A DNA stretch of 6,234 bases from Paraglaciecola arctica (GTDB lineage: Bacteria > Pseudomonadota > Gammaproteobacteria > Enterobacterales > Alteromonadaceae), in assembly GCA_003232445.1 (NCBI GenBank), contig QIJM01000230.1, forward strand, positions 1 through 6,234, given 5' to 3'. Numbering within the stretch: the first letter of the stretch is position 1; each line of letters opens with the position of its first letter. The position numbers and the translations under genes were made by a program. The notes under the pieces are model-generated. The model had not been told where the DNA came from, ran no database searches, and saw only the letters and a program-made list of their open reading frames with translations. This document shows positions 5,868-6,234 of the stretch, piece after piece.

Positions 5868-5880
5868 CGTAAAGTTTACG
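5868..5880. promoter_or_regulatory. 13-bp palindrome CGTAAA-G-TTTACG, possible operator
   Basis: The arms are perfect 6-mers around a single central G. The form is like operators bound by dimeric helix-turn-helix repressors, though no specific family can be named. Its centre is 20 bp from that of the next palindrome, about two turns of the DNA helix. Confidence 0.35.
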
Positions 5881-5887
5881 AAAATTT

Positions 5888-5900
5888 TCTACGGTGTAGA
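5888..5900. promoter_or_regulatory. 13-bp palindrome TCTAC-GGT-GTAGA, possible operator
   Basis: Perfect 5-bp arms flank a 3-nt spacer, 10 bp before the rightward -35 element at 5911. Its sequence differs from that of the neighbouring palindrome, so the two need not bind the same protein. Confidence 0.3.
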
Positions 5901-5910
5901 TGCAGTTTCC

Positions 5911-5939
5911 TTGAGTTGTTGCTGTGACTCTAGTATAAA
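5911..5939 (+). promoter_or_regulatory. Candidate sigma-70 promoter for the peptide transporter
   Basis: TTGAGT at 5911-5916 (4 of 6 matches) and TATAAA at 5934-5939 (5 of 6) are separated by the optimal 17 nt. Transcription would start near 5946, giving a leader of roughly 155 nt before the ATG at 6102. This was found by eye; another AT-rich region nearer the gene could also hold a promoter. Confidence 0.45.
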
Positions 5940-6101
5940 CAATGCGTCCAATAGCTAGGCGTTTTCTCAACATAGGTTTTAAAATATTTTGGGCTGTATT
6001 AATAATTCATAACCATTAGATACTTTCGGCCTTTCAGGGAGGCTTGTATCCTAGGGCTCAAACTAACTTGTCAAACATTATAAAAATAAAAGGCAGATTA
6101 A

Positions 6102-6234
6102 ATGACAACTGAACAAACAACTACAACCGAATTGAATACCGGATTTTTTGGTCATCCTAAAGGTTTATCCACATTATTTTTTACCGAGATGTGGGAACGA
6201 ATGAGTTATTACGGCATGCGTGCTTTGTTAGTAC
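6102..6234 (+). CDS. POT/PTR2 family proton-dependent oligopeptide transporter, N-terminal fragment (cut by window edge)
   Basis: The first 44 codons are present. A short polar, threonine-rich start (MTTEQTTTTELNTG) leads into FFGHPKGLSTLFFTEMWERM and then SYYGMRALLV. This holds the proton-coupled peptide transporter signature E-x-x-E-R-x-x-Y-Y-G at the start of transmembrane helix 1, where the paired glutamates and arginine take part in proton coupling; the usual Phe after ER is Met here, a mild variant. Family members are inner-membrane proteins with 12 to 14 helices that import di- and tripeptides with protons (E. coli DtpA-D). The sequence stops one base into codon 45. The start is backed by AAAAGG 8 nt upstream. 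It is divergent from ugd, with a long intergenic region in between. Substrate and subfamily cannot be told from this fragment. Confidence 0.88.
   Translation, partial: MTTEQTTTTELNTGFFGHPKGLSTLFFTEMWERMSYYGMRALLV

Larger units (their letters stand above)
5705..6101. other. 397-bp divergent intergenic region between ugd and the peptide transporter
   Basis: No open reading frame with coding character is seen here. The region holds the ugd ribosome binding site (AAAGGA at 5715-5720, - strand), three short palindromes at 5836-5900, a sigma-70-like promoter facing right at 5911-5939, a long AT-rich leader, and the transporter's ribosome binding site (AAAAGG ending at 6093, 8 nt before its ATG). 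I could not pick a convincing promoter for ugd on the - strand; several AT-rich hexamers exist but none has a matching -35. Confidence 0.7.

Noticed and set aside
1..6234. A novel defence, phage or biosynthetic system, CRISPR array, tRNA or transposase
   Set aside because: All sizeable open frames belong to known housekeeping or envelope families, and no regularly spaced repeats, cloverleaf structures or transposase motifs were seen.

Overview
The window looks like chromosomal DNA from a moderately AT-rich marine gammaproteobacterium, most likely in the order Alteromonadales (Alteromonas, Glaciecola or Paraglaciecola-like). The reasons are the gene order syd / queF / ppnN, which also occurs in E. 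coli and relatives, a DUF3192 protein typical of Vibrio, Shewanella and Alteromonas-type genomes, and a hairpin repeat of a kind I recall from this order. The genus assignment is inference; no search was run.

Left part (1-2405): the start of syd runs leftward off the edge. Facing away from it are queF and ppnN on the + strand. queF (7-cyano-7-deazaguanine reductase, queuosine pathway) appears broken. Its first ~61 codons lie in a different frame from the remaining ~212, about 10 nt are missing in the conserved YELSWLN-KGKP stretch, and the position where its start codon should be reads TAG. ppnN (nucleotide 5'-monophosphate nucleosidase) is intact and follows queF by about 20 nt.

Middle part (2406-3468): two small + strand genes. 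The first encodes a membrane-anchored DUF3192 protein of unknown role. The second encodes a secreted ComEA-type helix-hairpin-helix DNA-binding protein of the kind used in DNA uptake. A predicted promoter with a 14-bp palindrome at its expected start site precedes comEA. Directly behind the comEA stop codon lies a ~129-bp imperfect palindrome, flanked by a possible TTAG target duplication, and then a perfect 11-bp-stem terminator shared with the convergent galU.

Right part (3469-6234): ugd and galU form a tight two-gene operon on the - strand, with one base between stop and start. GalU makes UDP-glucose from glucose-1-phosphate and UTP, and Ugd oxidises it to UDP-glucuronate for surface polysaccharides or lipid A modification. 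A 397-bp region with three short palindromes and a plausible sigma-70 promoter separates ugd from a divergent POT/PTR2-family peptide transporter that is cut off at the window edge.

I see no CRISPR, tRNA, rRNA, transposase or obviously novel multi-gene system. The points most worth a second look are the decayed queF, the hairpin repeat against comEA, and the clustered palindromes in the two divergent intergenic regions.
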